A stretch of DNA of 64,000 nucleotides, taken from assembly GCF_000702305.1 (NCBI RefSeq), contig NZ_JNLC01000014.1:62001-126000 (forward strand). Reading direction: 5' to 3'. The DNA comes from Allobosea sp. 117 (lineage in GTDB: Bacteria; Pseudomonadota; Alphaproteobacteria; Rhizobiales; Xanthobacteraceae). A program made the position numbers and the translations under genes. This document shows, one piece after another, positions 63,396 to 64,000 of the stretch. The stretch's first letter is position 1, and every line of letters starts with the position of its first letter. The notes beneath the pieces are model-generated. The model was given only the letters and a program-made list of their open reading frames with translations. It was not told the origin of the DNA and did no database searches.

Positions 63396-63764
63396 TCAAT
63401 AGAAGCAGGTCACTTCCGCTTCCGCCTGGGCGCGGCGAAGGTCGGCGACCATGTCGCGGAACATGCCGGTCGCGCGGAACACCTCGGCCTGCTGGCCACC
63501 GACCTGCGTCATGCTGAGGATGGTCTCGGCCTGGACGTATTTGTCGTAGGGCAGGATGGTGGCGATGGTGTCGATCGAGCAGGAGCACTTCTCCAGCGCC
63601 TGCCGGCTCTGGCCGTTCGCCGCCATGCAGCCGAACACGTAGTCGGCGCGCGCCACCGTCGGATAGTCGTTGACGAGGCCGGCGGGCGCGGCGTTCTGCG
63701 CGAGCGCGCCGGTGGAGGCGAGGCCGAGCACGAGGCCGGCGGCGGCGAACATCTTCACGCGCAT
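63396..63764 (-). CDS. Small secreted Cys-rich protein near the SoxYZ-like carrier
   Basis: 122 residues from ATG 63764, with AAGGGAG eleven bases upstream. Signal peptide (about 1-22, ending GALAQ). The mature part has four cysteines in FGCMAANG, KCSCSID and VTCFY, a pattern suited to disulfides or a cofactor. I do not recognise a named family, but small Cys proteins of this kind accompany quinoprotein dehydrogenase systems. Overlap of its RBS with the preceding gene's end points to one operon with the gene at 63779. Confidence 0.65.
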   Translation of the reverse strand: MRVKMFAAAGLVLGLASTGALAQNAAPAGLVNDYPTVARADYVFGCMAANGQSRQALEKCSCSIDTIATILPYDKYVQAETILSMTQVGGQQAEVFRATGMFRDMVADLRRAQAEAEVTCFY

Positions 63765-63778
63765 TGGGGCGTCTCCCT

Positions 63779-64000
63779 TCATTTCGCCGCGGCGGGCGCG
63801 TTGCTTCCGGCAAGGGTGAGGCGCGTCTCGATCATGTTGGCGCTGCCGTCCGCCTTAGGGGTGGTGACGTTGACGGCGTAGAGCCCGCCGGGCACCTCGT
63901 CCGAGAACAGGAACTCGTAGCGGCGCTGCGCGATCTCGAGGAGTTGCACCTTGTTCGGGTCGTTCGCGAAGGGCGTCATGACGAGCTTCCATCCCGTCAC
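63779..64000 (-). CDS. Partial hypothetical protein (5' end outside window)
   Basis: The last 73 codons of a minus-strand gene open to the right edge. Seen residues: WKLVMTPFANDPNKVQLLE, then RRYEFLFSDEVPGGLYAVNV and a polar, Ala-rich end. No family recognised. It lies just upstream of the Cys-rich secreted protein on the same strand and is presumably in its operon. Confidence 0.6.
   Translation of the reverse strand: MTGWKLVMTPFANDPNKVQLLEIAQRRYEFLFSDEVPGGLYAVNVTTPKADGSANMIETRLTLAGSNAPAAAK

Noticed and set aside
1..64000. tRNA, rRNA, CRISPR array, transposase or prophage
   Set aside because: Looked for in all spacers longer than 70 bp; nothing with cloverleaf, repeat-spacer or transposase features was found by eye.

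Overview
The window is GC-rich, gene-dense chromosomal DNA. It has tight head-to-tail operons, many ATGA/TGATG start-stop overlaps and long antisense shadow frames. Gene content (TRAP and Dpp-type uptake, an FtsK paralogue without membrane helices, Mrp-type antiporter, GntP permease, Rrf2 regulator, glutaryl-CoA dehydrogenase) suggests an alphaproteobacterium of the order Hyphomicrobiales. A SoxYZ-like carrier of the kind linked to quinoprotein (PQQ) dehydrogenases hints at a methylotroph-capable member such as a Xanthobacter/Ancylobacter relative. That placement is inference; no rRNA or marker gene confirms it. I saw no tRNA, rRNA, CRISPR array, transposase or phage gene.

Layout. 1-5.7 kb: a catabolic operon with a TRAP transporter (dctP end, dctQ, dctM), a class-III PLP aminotransferase, an SDR dehydrogenase and an MFS carrier. 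5.7-7.8 kb: an alpha/beta hydrolase, two tiny membrane proteins and a cupin with an operator-like palindrome upstream. 7.8-18.7 kb: the most unusual region, with six genes in two divergent arms around a 264-bp spacer. On the minus strand are a patatin phospholipase and a four-helix SLATT-like membrane protein. On the plus strand are a TIR-TM-coiled coil-FGE-like protein, a secreted caspase-Sel1 protein, a secreted orphan and a SLOG plus SLATT-like protein. The last one is a paralogue of the minus-strand SLATT protein. TIR, caspase, patatin, SLOG and SLATT are all recurrent domains of bacterial conflict and cell-suicide systems, but no CD-NTase, STAND ATPase or other known sensor is present, so this looks like an undescribed signalling or defence locus.

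18.7-26.1 kb: an AI-2E-type exporter with a membrane-anchored hydrolase, a glycine-zipper lipoprotein, and an RND efflux pair. 26.6-32.2 kb: a seven-gene Mrp-like antiporter operon (E-F-G-DUF4040/B-C-D-D') without MrpA. 32.3-37.9 kb: a lipoprotein hydrolase (DUF900), a YXWGXW protein, a GntP permease with a second patatin, a nitroreductase and a small acetyltransferase. 38-46.4 kb: an FtsK paralogue without membrane helices, a broken mgtC, an aldehyde dehydrogenase, a YcaQ-like glycosylase, an EamA exporter and a PIF1/RecD-like helicase. 46.4-55.5 kb: an Rrf2 regulator translationally coupled to methylglyoxal synthase, glutaryl-CoA dehydrogenase, and a Dpp-type ABC operon interrupted by an orphan gene. 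55.5-64 kb: TonB-ExbD-ExbB with an iron-box-like site, a D-2-hydroxyacid FAD dehydrogenase, an ABC-F ATPase, a SpoU methyltransferase, the SoxYZ-like carrier and two small proteins, the last cut by the window edge.

Starts were chosen by Shine-Dalgarno sequence, overlap and family length. All functions are read from motifs by eye, without database searches.
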